Shown here one piece after another: positions 38,868 to 46,634 of a DNA stretch of 64,000 bases. The DNA comes from Micrococcaceae bacterium (GTDB lineage Bacteria; Actinomycetota; Actinomycetes; Actinomycetales; Micrococcaceae). Position 1 is the first letter of the stretch, and each line of letters starts with the position of its first letter. Both the position numbers and the translations under genes were made by a program. Under the pieces are notes generated by a model, which was given only the letters and a program-made list of their open reading frames with translations, did not search any database and was not told where the DNA came from. The DNA lies in the NCBI GenBank assembly GCA_013393415.1, contig JABXHI010000042.1, forward strand, positions 1 through 64,000. The letters run 5' to 3'.

Positions 38868-38895
38868 TGACTGAGGGCTTCTGCCTTTGACGTCA

Positions 38896-38944
38896 CGGCC
38901 GAGCGGACCATTGGCGCGATGAGCGTTGATGGTCCGCTCGGCCG
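38896..38944 (+). terminator. Long bidirectional hairpin between convergent genes
   Basis: A 16-base perfect stem: CGGCCGAGCGGACCAT (38896-38911) pairs with ATGGTCCGCTCGGCCG (38929-38944) around a 17-base loop. It ends five bases before the stop of the convergent acyl-CoA dehydrogenase gene, and serves transcripts from both sides. Confidence 0.8.
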
Positions 38945-38949
38945 AAGTA

Positions 38950-40134
38950 TTAGACGAACGCCTGTTTGCCAGTGATGGACCGTCCCACAATCAACGAGTT
39001 CATCTCGCGCGTGCCCTCAAAAGAGTACAGTGCTTCAGCGTCGGTAAAGTGTCGCATCACGCCTTCGTCAAGTATGATGCCGTTGCCTCCTAGCAGCTCG
39101 CGGCACCAGGACACGACTTCACGCGTTTGATTGGTGACCACCAGCTTGGCCATGGCGGAGTGTTCATCATCCTGTCGGTTTTGATCTTTCAGGCGTGCAA
39201 CTTCCATGGCCAGCGACCATGAGCTGGTGATGTTGGCGAGACACTTTGCCAAAAGATCTTGGACCAGTTGGTAAGAGTGCAGGCTGCGTCCGAACTGCTC
39301 GCGCTGCTTTGTATAGGCCACTGCCTTTTCGTACGCACCAATCGCATTGCCCAAGGCCGTGAACGCGACTTCTAACCGCGTCAATTTCAACACCTTGGCC
39401 GTATCTTGGAAACTATCGGCCTTCTGCAATCGCTTTGATTCGGGCACGATGACGTTGTCGAGGGTGATGTCAGCGTTTTGTACTATGCGCAGTGCGTACT
39501 TATTTTCAATCTTGGTAGCCGTAAACCCGTCGCTATTTGGATCGACGATAAACCCTTTGACTTCGCCGGTATCCTCGGTCTTGGCCCAGATAATTGCTAG
39601 ATCTGCGATGGTGGCATTCCCAATCCATCGTTTCGAGCCGTTGAGAACCCAATGGTCCCCATTTTTGCGTGCCGTAGTCTCTAACCCGCGTGCCACATCC
39701 GAGCCATGATCTGGTTCGGTCAGTGCGAAACATCCGATCAGTTCACCGGCAGCCATCTTCGGGATGAACTCCTCGCGCTGCGTATCGGAGCCGCACAGCA
39801 TGATCGAACCCATAGCTAATCCGGTGTGCACTCCGAAAAAGGTCGCAAGTGAAGCGTCTACTCGTGCGATTTCAAGAGCGATCATGCCACGGAAGAGTGC
39901 GGAATTCTCGAAAGGGCGTGTCTGTTCGTAAGCGTGATGGAACCAGCCTCCAGAAGCGAAGGTCTTCAACAGCTCCTGTGGGAACTCAGCGGACTGCCAC
40001 CACGAGTTCACGTATGGTGCGGCATGTTCCTCAAGGAGCGCCCGTAAGTTGGCCAGCGTCTCCTTCTCCTGCTCGGTGAGATAGGAATGGGTTTGCAAAA
40101 AGTCCGCTGCAAGGGGTTGGTACGTCGTGGACAT
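38950..40134 (-). CDS. Acyl-CoA dehydrogenase (paralogue of 30607-31785)
   Basis: This 394-residue FAD-dependent acyl-CoA dehydrogenase of the glutaryl-CoA-dehydrogenase-like group has CFALTEPDHGSDVARGLETT, SKRWIGNATIADLAIIWAKT, QREQFGRSLHSYQLVQDLLA and the catalytic Glu373 in YSFEGTREMNSLIVGRSITG. The last 25 residues parallel the other copy in this window. It starts on the A of the preceding ligase stop (TAATG), so the two are translationally coupled. Together they would activate a carboxylic acid and desaturate it. Where the product goes is unknown, since no hydratase is in this unit. Confidence 0.9.
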   Translation of the reverse strand: MSTTYQPLAADFLQTHSYLTEQEKETLANLRALLEEHAAPYVNSWWQSAEFPQELLKTFASGGWFHHAYEQTRPFENSALFRGMIALEIARVDASLATFFGVHTGLAMGSIMLCGSDTQREEFIPKMAAGELIGCFALTEPDHGSDVARGLETTARKNGDHWVLNGSKRWIGNATIADLAIIWAKTEDTGEVKGFIVDPNSDGFTATKIENKYALRIVQNADITLDNVIVPESKRLQKADSFQDTAKVLKLTRLEVAFTALGNAIGAYEKAVAYTKQREQFGRSLHSYQLVQDLLAKCLANITSSWSLAMEVARLKDQNRQDDEHSAMAKLVVTNQTREVVSWCRELLGGNGIILDEGVMRHFTDAEALYSFEGTREMNSLIVGRSITGKQAFV

Positions 40135-41645
40135 TATTCGCTCTCCTGGGCTTGTTCTCGCAGTGTGTTTTTGCGTAGCTTTCCGGTGGAAGTTCTCGGG
40201 AGTTCATCTACAAACACGATGGATTTTGGTTGCTTGTAGCGTGCCAATCGATCCTGTAGAGCATCGAGTAACGTGGCCTCTGTCCATTGGGTGACGCCGT
40301 CCGTCACGATGAACGCTCGGCCTACTTCGCCCCATTTGGGGTCGTCCATCCCCACAACAGCGGCTTCTGCCACCCCTTCGATATCCATAAGTAGCGTTTC
40401 GATCTCCGCCGGATAAATATTCTCCCCGCCAGAGATATACATGTCTTTGGACCGATCTTTCAGCGTATAGAACCCCTTCGCATCGACGGTGGCGATATCT
40501 CCGGTGCGGAACCAGTCCTCATGAAATGCCGACTGCGTGGCATCCGGCCGATTCCAATACTCGCGAAACACATTCGGCCCGCGAGTCAGAATCTCTCCTA
40601 CGCTCGTCTCGTTTGACTCCTTGCCGCTCGGGTCGTCGAGACGAACGTCTACAAAGAATTGTGGTTTGCCGGCCGAACCAATATTGTCGCGAGCGTCTTC
40701 CGCGGCCAACTTGAGCACCGCCGGAGAGGTTTCCGTCAGACCGTACCCTTGTTGTACGTCGACGTCATGCTCGGACCAGCGTCGAAGTGTTCGTTGGGGT
40801 ACAGGTGCGCCACCGACGATCACGGTGTTCAGAGACGCCAACGTTTCTTGTGAGAAGGCAGGTTCTGCACTTAGAGCATCTAACATTGCTGGAACTCCGA
40901 ACATACATGTCACCTGACGACGACGAATTGTTTCCAACACGGTCTGAGGGATAAACGACGGCAGAATCTCGATTGTGCCACCCTTCAATATGACCGGGAG
41001 TACGAGACCATTCAGGCCCGCGATGTGAAATAGCGGAGCCACGGCTAAGCAGACTTCGTGACTGGTCAGATCGGTTTCGATCAATACATTCACATCGTTA
41101 AAAAATAGGTTGCCATGAGTCAGCACGGCACCTTTGGGCTGGCCGGTCGTGCCTGAGGTGTACATCAATAAGCACGCGTCATCCAGGTCTACCTCGGTAT
41201 GGGGGATAGCTTCATCCAGCAGCATTGATGTGAATCCGGGTGAATCAACGTCCACTGTATGTAGCGTTGCGCCCACATCGGTATTGAGGTGTTCCACGGT
41301 ATCGCTCACCTCGGGGCCGTGGATCAGCAGTGCCGTGTCCGAGTCGGCAAGCATAAAACTGATCTCCGCTGGGCTCAGCCTAGCGTTGAGTAATACAGTG
41401 ATCGCGCCGATGCGCGCAGCTGCAAAAAGTGTGGTGAGAAGATCGGGGTGATTGGCTCCGAAATAAGCCACCCTGTCGCCTCGGGAAATGCCAGCGTTGC
41501 GGAACCCCGCCGCGAGTGCCTCAACCCGCTCTGCCTGTTCGCGGTAGGTGTCTTCGCGTTCCCCGTAACGTAGGGCGACGCTGTGAGGGGTGAGTCGTGC
41601 GCGACGTGCCGGCCAAGATCCTAAGCCGATATTTTGTCCAGACAT
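40134..41645 (-). CDS. AMP-binding acyl-CoA ligase (class I)
   Basis: This 503-residue adenylating enzyme resembles MenE/long-chain-type CoA ligases. Motifs are MYTSGTTGQPKGAV, PLFHIAGLNG, QQGYGLTETSP, DWFRTGDIATVDAKGFYTLK, SGGENIYPAEIE and RTSTGKLRKNTLR with the catalytic Lys. The ATG at 41645 follows AAAGGA; an upstream start at 41678 overlaps the operator. It is divergent from a MarR regulator and coupled to the acyl-CoA dehydrogenase gene downstream. It is only distantly like the ligase at 26556, so the two operons probably handle different acids. Confidence 0.9.
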   Translation of the reverse strand: MSGQNIGLGSWPARRARLTPHSVALRYGEREDTYREQAERVEALAAGFRNAGISRGDRVAYFGANHPDLLTTLFAAARIGAITVLLNARLSPAEISFMLADSDTALLIHGPEVSDTVEHLNTDVGATLHTVDVDSPGFTSMLLDEAIPHTEVDLDDACLLMYTSGTTGQPKGAVLTHGNLFFNDVNVLIETDLTSHEVCLAVAPLFHIAGLNGLVLPVILKGGTIEILPSFIPQTVLETIRRRQVTCMFGVPAMLDALSAEPAFSQETLASLNTVIVGGAPVPQRTLRRWSEHDVDVQQGYGLTETSPAVLKLAAEDARDNIGSAGKPQFFVDVRLDDPSGKESNETSVGEILTRGPNVFREYWNRPDATQSAFHEDWFRTGDIATVDAKGFYTLKDRSKDMYISGGENIYPAEIETLLMDIEGVAEAAVVGMDDPKWGEVGRAFIVTDGVTQWTEATLLDALQDRLARYKQPKSIVFVDELPRTSTGKLRKNTLREQAQESE

Positions 41646-41662
41646 CACAATCCTTTGCGTGT

Positions 41663-41695
41663 TGATTATAAAACTCAATAATCAGGTTTCCTGAT
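41663..41695. promoter_or_regulatory. Paired dyads, probable MarR operators
   Basis: TGATTAT (41663-41669) and ATAATCA (41678-41684) are perfect 7-base arms around an 8-base centre. ATCAGG-TTT-CCTGAT (41681-41695) is a second perfect dyad that overlaps the first. Both lie between the divergent ligase (start 41645) and MarR (start 41746) genes, where an autoregulating MarR protein would bind. Confidence 0.62.
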
Positions 41696-41745
41696 AGGTA
41701 GTATGTCACGCCTCACACATCGACGCAATCCATTAGAGTCACTGT

Positions 41746-42225
41746 ATGACCGCTCACCACCATGCCCAGCACGGTTCCAATACTTCGTCGAGGTTCCGTG
41801 AGATCCCATCGTTGATATACCTGGTGAAATCCCTCGAGGCTGCAAATCGGAGTCAGATGGATGCTCTGCTGCGCGATGCGAGCGTGACGACCATGCAGTA
41901 TTTGACCCTAGGGGTGTTGCTGGAGCATGAGGCGCTGTCAGGTGCCGCGCTCGCGCGAAGAACTTTTGTGAAGCCGCAGAGTATGCAGGACATCATCCAA
42001 GCACTCGAGGCCAAAGGATACATCGAGCGCAAACGTCCCCAGGAGGATCGACGTGAGCGCGTCATCTCGATTACTGACTCGGGGGCGGCGCTCATGCGTC
42101 AATTAGAATCTCAGGTTGCCGCATTCGACACCGCGTTGTGCGAAGACTTTAGTGCAGTCGAAGAGGCACAGTTTCGCAATCTGTTGCGCCGGGCCGGTGT
42201 GAATGCGCAGGCATATGAAATCTAA
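41746..42225 (+). CDS. MarR-family transcriptional regulator
   Basis: This 159-residue regulator has the MarR fold: LIYLVKSLEAANRSQMDALL helix, LSGAALARRTFVKPQSMQDI recognition helix and the wing KRPQEDRRERVISITDSGA. It is divergent from the ligase-dehydrogenase operon with clear dyads in the gap, so it probably represses that operon and itself until the cognate acid or CoA ester binds. No strong ribosome site is visible before the ATG. A GGGCGC...GCGCCC hairpin follows the stop. Confidence 0.87.
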   Translation: MTAHHHAQHGSNTSSRFREIPSLIYLVKSLEAANRSQMDALLRDASVTTMQYLTLGVLLEHEALSGAALARRTFVKPQSMQDIIQALEAKGYIERKRPQEDRRERVISITDSGAALMRQLESQVAAFDTALCEDFSAVEEAQFRNLLRRAGVNAQAYEI

Positions 42226-42240
42226 CTCCCCGGCTCATAA

Positions 42241-42263
42241 GGGCGCAATGAATTCTCGCGCCC
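42241..42263 (+). terminator. Short hairpin after the MarR gene
   Basis: GGGCGC (42241-42246) and GCGCCC (42258-42263) pair around an 11-base loop, 15 bases after the marR stop. There is no clear T run, so this is a weak or factor-assisted terminator at best. Confidence 0.35.
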
Positions 42264-42327
42264 GAAACGCCCTCGTGAAAAAGCCGTCCGATGCGCAAGG
42301 CAGTCTATATTAGACGAAGACCCATCG

Positions 42328-44016
42328 ATGACATCGAGATACTGCGTGGAGCATATGACAACACAACTGGGCCAGCTAGAACAGCGCATACGTCAGCTCG
42401 CGGATAGGTATCCGTTTGATGTGCACTGGCAAATACGTGATTTGAGTTCTGGACATGTGGCTGGTGATGCCGACCGGACAGTGCTCGGGGCATTTAGCAC
42501 GCGAAAAGTGAGCGTGCTGTTGGCATGTTTGGCCCTGGTGCAGTCGGGCAGACTGTCATTAGACGACACCTATACGATAGATGAGCAGCTGAAGGACGGC
42601 GTGCAGGCGGGCATCATGCGCAACCTGTCTGCCGGTATCGAACTGACTCTGCGTGATCACCTGGCACAAATGATGATCACTTCGGACAACATTTGTACTC
42701 AGCTGGTCTTTCAAGCGATTGAAGATGCCACCGGTGATGCTCTGCAGTCGGTCAATGATTACTGCGCGCAGGTCGGCATGTATGACACGTTGCACCGCGA
42801 GATCTTCCCCCGATCCGGTCAGCTGCCATGGTCGCATTCCATTGAATCGATGACGGTTACCTCAGCGCATGATCAGGCGTTACTTCTAGAAAAGCTGGCA
42901 TACGGGTGCACCGATGAACGCGAAGCGGCGAAGCTCGGGCTCAATTCAGAGCTGTGCGGTTTCGCCGTGGAACTCATGGGCAATTTATTCACGCCTATGC
43001 TTGGTGCCCGTCTCCGTCAGGGTGTGATGGCAGAAAAGAACGGCCGTGGCATCCGCGGACTTTCCCAAGTTGGCTTGCTCCTAGATGTGGCGGGCCAACC
43101 GGTTGCTTCGGTCGCTGTCTTCGCCGAACACATCCCGGTGGAGTTGATGGACGGCACGCCGGGTCGCGCTCGTGCGATTGAATTTTTTGCAGAGTGCGGT
43201 CAAGTGATCGAGCATGCGTTCCTGAGTACTACGCCGGATGAGCTCGTTGCTCGGCAGGTCGTTGTCCCGAATTATTGGGAACAAGAGTTCGGGGAGTTGC
43301 TCTACTCCGTTGAAGGCGGTCGAGCGGTGAACGGCGATATAGTGTTCACCTTCTCAGGGGTTGGCAAACTCTTCTTCGCCTGCACCCTGGCCGAACTCGA
43401 GAAGAACGAGCCCGGGTTGTTTGATGAAACGATTGAGATCACGGACGAGCACCGCGCGCAGGCGAATACGGGTTCACTAAGGCATCTCACGGGCGCCCTG
43501 CAAGTCAGTGTGGATGACGCTCTGCGTCTGATGATTGCCAGTGGCGATGGCTCAGTGACACTCGCGCTGCTGGGATACCTGCACAATCGGGGCGTTGACG
43601 TGCTCGAACAAGGGCGTCGGTTCGTGGCAGGCCTGCCCAACACCACAATCACCGGGGTCGAGGATCGCTCAAGCGGTGAAGGCTTCACCGGGTACACAAC
43701 CGCAGCTGACTTGTTGATAGTGCTGCGCCAAGTCATCGATCATAACGGTCGAGTCAAGGAATGGATGTCCTCGGTGTTCGAGCCTGCAGGCCTTGCGTGT
43801 GCACTGCCCGGGTATGGCCCGCACACCGCCGAGCACTGGACGATTTCCGGCTGGGCGCGCCTCGATGGCATACATGCTGACGAAGGTCGAACTTCTGTCT
43901 TGATTCTCAGGGGCCCTCGCGGCCTGGTCCCGTTGGCGGCACACGCACCGGTCGGCACCATGGATGTGCCAGCAAAGTTCGGTAGCCTGGGACTCTCAGC
44001 CTTAGCCCATAGCTAG
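42328..44016 (+). CDS. Duplicated class A beta-lactamase-fold serine hydrolase; second domain degenerate
   Basis: This 562-residue protein (553 if the ATG at 42355 is used) lacks a signal peptide. The N-terminal half is a class A beta-lactamase-like domain with an SxxK nucleophile (FSTRKVSVLL), SDN motif (MMITSDNICTQL) and a K-N-G triad (AEKNGRGIRG) in place of KTG. The second half repeats the fold (FSGVGKLFFACTLAEL; LMIASGDGSVTLALL; YTTAADLLIVLRQV), but SxxK is not kept and SDN is SGD, so it should be inactive. The first half may be a cytoplasmic esterase or amidase and the second half a structural partner. Real substrates and localisation are unknown. Both starts have imperfect ribosome sites. 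Confidence 0.78.
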   Translation: MTSRYCVEHMTTQLGQLEQRIRQLADRYPFDVHWQIRDLSSGHVAGDADRTVLGAFSTRKVSVLLACLALVQSGRLSLDDTYTIDEQLKDGVQAGIMRNLSAGIELTLRDHLAQMMITSDNICTQLVFQAIEDATGDALQSVNDYCAQVGMYDTLHREIFPRSGQLPWSHSIESMTVTSAHDQALLLEKLAYGCTDEREAAKLGLNSELCGFAVELMGNLFTPMLGARLRQGVMAEKNGRGIRGLSQVGLLLDVAGQPVASVAVFAEHIPVELMDGTPGRARAIEFFAECGQVIEHAFLSTTPDELVARQVVVPNYWEQEFGELLYSVEGGRAVNGDIVFTFSGVGKLFFACTLAELEKNEPGLFDETIEITDEHRAQANTGSLRHLTGALQVSVDDALRLMIASGDGSVTLALLGYLHNRGVDVLEQGRRFVAGLPNTTITGVEDRSSGEGFTGYTTAADLLIVLRQVIDHNGRVKEWMSSVFEPAGLACALPGYGPHTAEHWTISGWARLDGIHADEGRTSVLILRGPRGLVPLAAHAPVGTMDVPAKFGSLGLSALAHS

Positions 44017-44047
44017 AGCCAAGGCTGAGTTCCGCAGGGGACGACTG

Positions 44048-45127
44048 CTAGTCTTCGAGACCCTTACCTGACGGCGAGACCAAGATCTTCACCGCAGTGT
44101 CGTTGTGATTGATCAAGATGTCGAAACCTTTGTCTACGAGATCATCCAGCGCAATCTTATGGGTGATGAACGGTTTCAAATCGACCTTGCCCGAGCTGAC
44201 TAATTCGATGGATGGCTCGTGGCTGTTGTAATACCCGATCGTCCCACGTAGATCTTGTTCCTTCGTGACCATCGTCGCCAGGTCGGCCTCTGGCTTGTGG
44301 CCCCAAATGGACACGTTCACGATGACGCCAGCTTTTCGAACCGCTGCGAACAGCGTATTGAGCACGACATCAACCGAAGTCGCCTCGAAGCCGAGATCGG
44401 CACCTTTGCCGTCGGTAACTTTCACAACTTCTTCCACCACGTCAACCTCTTGGGGATTGAATACGTGGTCGGCAACACCGGTCTCGTTCGCGGTCTCAAT
44501 ACGCTTCTTCGACAGCTCCGAGATGATCGTGGTGACGCCTTTTGCTTTCAGCACCGCAGCGGTCAACAGGCCAATCGGGCCGGCGCCACCTACGAGCGCG
44601 ACGTCTCCTGCTTTTGCTTCGGAGCGTTCGACGGCGTGGTAGGCCACCGCGAGTGGTTCAATGAGTGCAGCCTCGTCCAAAGAGATGCTGTCTGGAATAG
44701 GGTGCACCCAGTGTTTATCCACTGCGATCTGTTCGGCGAGACCGCCGCCAACGCCTGCTAGACCAATAAAGTTTTGGTCCGGCGTCAGGTGATAGTTTTC
44801 TGTGTCCCAATACTCTTTGTAGATCACATAAGGTTCAACGACGACGTTTTGGCCCGCCTTGAGGTTGGTTACGTTTTCGCCGACCTCCGCGACGGTCCCA
44901 GAAAATTCGTGCCCGAGGGTGATAGGCGCTTCTTCTCCGGTAATCGGGTGTGGACTACCTTTCGGTGGAATGAAAATTGGGCCCTCTTGGTATTCATGGA
45001 TGTCCGTACCACAAAGACCACACCAGGCGACGTCAATCAGCACGTCATCGGGACCTGCAGTGGGGCGTTCAATGTCTTCTATACGGATATCTTTTTGATC
45101 GTGAAAACGAGCAGCTCGCATTGTCAT
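44048..45127 (-). CDS. Zinc-dependent alcohol dehydrogenase, (R,R)-butanediol dehydrogenase-like
   Basis: This 359-residue MDR-family enzyme has catalytic zinc ligands in WCGLCGTDIHEY and LGHEFSGTVAEVGE, and the NAD fold motif VGGAGPIGLL. The overall sequence, including SPHPITGEEAPITLGHEFSG, matches 2,3-butanediol/acetoin dehydrogenases. The ATG at 45127 lies eight bases after AAGGA and is preferred over an ATG at 45136 that overlaps that site. A ThDP enzyme at 46635 could supply acetolactate-type products, hinting at acetoin metabolism, but the two are not in one operon. Confidence 0.82.
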   Translation of the reverse strand: MTMRAARFHDQKDIRIEDIERPTAGPDDVLIDVAWCGLCGTDIHEYQEGPIFIPPKGSPHPITGEEAPITLGHEFSGTVAEVGENVTNLKAGQNVVVEPYVIYKEYWDTENYHLTPDQNFIGLAGVGGGLAEQIAVDKHWVHPIPDSISLDEAALIEPLAVAYHAVERSEAKAGDVALVGGAGPIGLLTAAVLKAKGVTTIISELSKKRIETANETGVADHVFNPQEVDVVEEVVKVTDGKGADLGFEATSVDVVLNTLFAAVRKAGVIVNVSIWGHKPEADLATMVTKEQDLRGTIGYYNSHEPSIELVSSGKVDLKPFITHKIALDDLVDKGFDILINHNDTAVKILVSPSGKGLED

Positions 45128-45446
45128 GATTACCATCCTTGGTTGATAGACAACATTAAATTTCCTAGCAATCTCATCGTCTCAACTCTCGTGAGGAAAC
45201 GAAACAGCTGAGCAGTCGCTGGAACTATGCATCAGCGCACTTAAAAATAGATCAGATCGGTGAGCTTCGACCTGGCCAGGCACGTGGCATTATCACTTGT
45301 CAGTCTGGGACTTATGGGCTGAGACGCTTTTTATCTTGGCATAGGCATTCAATACGTACTCTTTGCTGAGAGTTCACTCAGAATGCCCGAATATTTCATA
45401 TGTGCTCCCTACTCTCAGAAGGTCTCACACGTGAAGAGGAGTGTTT
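45128..45446. other. Intergenic region of about 320 bases without a gene
   Basis: This lies between the divergent butanediol-dehydrogenase-like gene and a small protein gene. No coding frame with a ribosome site was found. It contains a short CTGAG...CTCAG dyad near 45370 and AT-rich stretches that could hold promoters for both neighbours (for example TTGGCA near 45336). Nothing firmer can be said. Confidence 0.4.
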
Positions 45447-45707
45447 GTGGCGTCTCAACGATCTTTCTGGAAGAGAGCAAGCTGTCGTGCGGCAGCTGTG
45501 CTGAGTGGAAGCGCATTGACCGCCGGTGAATATGACCACAGTGACGACGAAGGCGATCCAGATGCTCAGCCCTCAGATGGCTTCTTGGCAAATAGGAGTG
45601 CCAGCATCACCATCGCGGTGCTCATCGGACTGGTAGCCATTGGCCTCGGTATGCTGCTGGTAGCGCGCCGTCGAAAAACTGCAGCTGAGCAGCCACCAGA
45701 GCTCTGA
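45447..45707 (+). CDS. Small protein with C-terminal membrane anchor, possible surface-protein remnant
   Basis: This 86-residue product starts at GTG 45447, five bases after GAGGAG. The N-terminus (SFWKRASCRAAAVLSGSALTAG) looks like a weak signal peptide. An acidic linker (EYDHSDDEGDPDAQPSDG) follows, then one hydrophobic helix (ITIAVLIGLVAIGLGMLLVA) and a basic tail RRRK. That is the end pattern of sortase-type or tail-anchored surface proteins, but no LPXTG motif is visible. It could be a surface protein that lost its central domain by deletion. No function is recognised. Confidence 0.5.
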   Translation: MASQRSFWKRASCRAAAVLSGSALTAGEYDHSDDEGDPDAQPSDGFLANRSASITIAVLIGLVAIGLGMLLVARRRKTAAEQPPEL

Positions 45708-45722
45708 CTTGTCACGGTTACA

Positions 45723-45763
45723 GCAAGCGCCCGGAAACACTGAGACAGTTTCCGGGCGCTTGC
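45723..45763. terminator. Perfect 16-base hairpin between convergent genes
   Basis: GCAAGCGCCCGGAAAC (45723-45738) pairs with GTTTCCGGGCGCTTGC (45748-45763) around a 9-base loop. It lies between the small membrane protein gene and the convergent NAD(P)-binding protein gene, and can terminate both. Confidence 0.85.
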
Positions 45764-45778
45764 GTGTGGCTGGACGGC

Positions 45779-46447
45779 TTAACCGAAGATGTCTTCGATC
45801 GGAGTCTCACCGTCGACGAAGTCCACAATGATATTGACGGTCTTGTTTGATCCCAGCGCAGCAACGATCGTGCGTGCCACGTTGGCGCGGGAGGTGTCGG
45901 AGCTGTCTCCTTCGGCCAGTTCTTCATCGGTCATGCGACCGACACGACGGATCTTGCCGGATGGCTCATCCAACGTCAGCGTGCTTGGCCCCAGGATGGT
46001 CCAGCGCAGATCAGAATCCATGAGGTGTTCATCCGCCAGCGCCTTGGACTGGGCATACGGGAAGAATGAGCTGTCCTCATCCACACCGTGGTCGAGGGAA
46101 GAACCGTAGTAGGAGATCATGATGTACCGCATGGCTTCGGCACCCTGAGCGGCATCCATCGAAGCGATGGCCGCGTCACGGTCCACTGCGTATGTACGGG
46201 CCGGGTTCCCGCCACCGGCACCTGCTGCGAACACTACGGCGTCTTGGTTGCCAAAGACCTTTGCAAAATCGTCCTGCGTTGCAGTTTCGATATCGAAGAC
46301 CAATGGTGTCGCGCCAAGGTCTGTGATGGTCTGCTTTTGATCAGGGTTGCGAATGATGGACGTGACCTTGTGACCTGCCTCGACCAACAGCGGGGTGGCG
46401 AGCTGAGCGACTTTGCCATGACCACCGATGATGATGACGTTCGACAT
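45779..46447 (-). CDS. NAD(P)-binding Rossmann protein (atypical SDR, YwnB/NmrA-like)
   Basis: This 222-residue protein begins VIIIGGHGKVAQLATPLL, a GxxGxxA cofactor motif typical of atypical SDRs that bind NAD(P)H (YwnB/YhfK, flavin-reductase-like). The middle block VVFAAGAGGG and the YAQSKALADEHL segment, with the Tyr/Lys positions, are as expected. It may sense redox state or reduce small molecules; the substrate is unknown. Its ribosome site (AGGAG) lies rather far upstream (11 bases). Confidence 0.78.
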   Translation of the reverse strand: MSNVIIIGGHGKVAQLATPLLVEAGHKVTSIIRNPDQKQTITDLGATPLVFDIETATQDDFAKVFGNQDAVVFAAGAGGGNPARTYAVDRDAAIASMDAAQGAEAMRYIMISYYGSSLDHGVDEDSSFFPYAQSKALADEHLMDSDLRWTILGPSTLTLDEPSGKIRRVGRMTDEELAEGDSSDTSRANVARTIVAALGSNKTVNIIVDFVDGETPIEDIFG

Positions 46448-46634
46448 TGCTGAGCGTTCTCCTAACGCAGCACCGTGTGCTGTTCGACTGCTTTCAGGGG
46501 TTCTATATGCTGCAACGTTGGGTTACAGTTCACATATTCCGAGCAAGGCTGGTAATTTGAGATGGTTAGCGCTTGCCCACAGGTCAATGGCGACGGGGCT
46601 GAACGCCAAAAATTTCAGTCAAGGAGCACTATTT

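Noticed and set aside
46428-46634. N-terminal extension of the ThDP enzyme (69 extra codons)
   Set aside because: The family domain starts after 46635, where an AAGGAG site precedes ATG; the upstream part overlaps the divergent promoter region and reads as non-conserved sequence.
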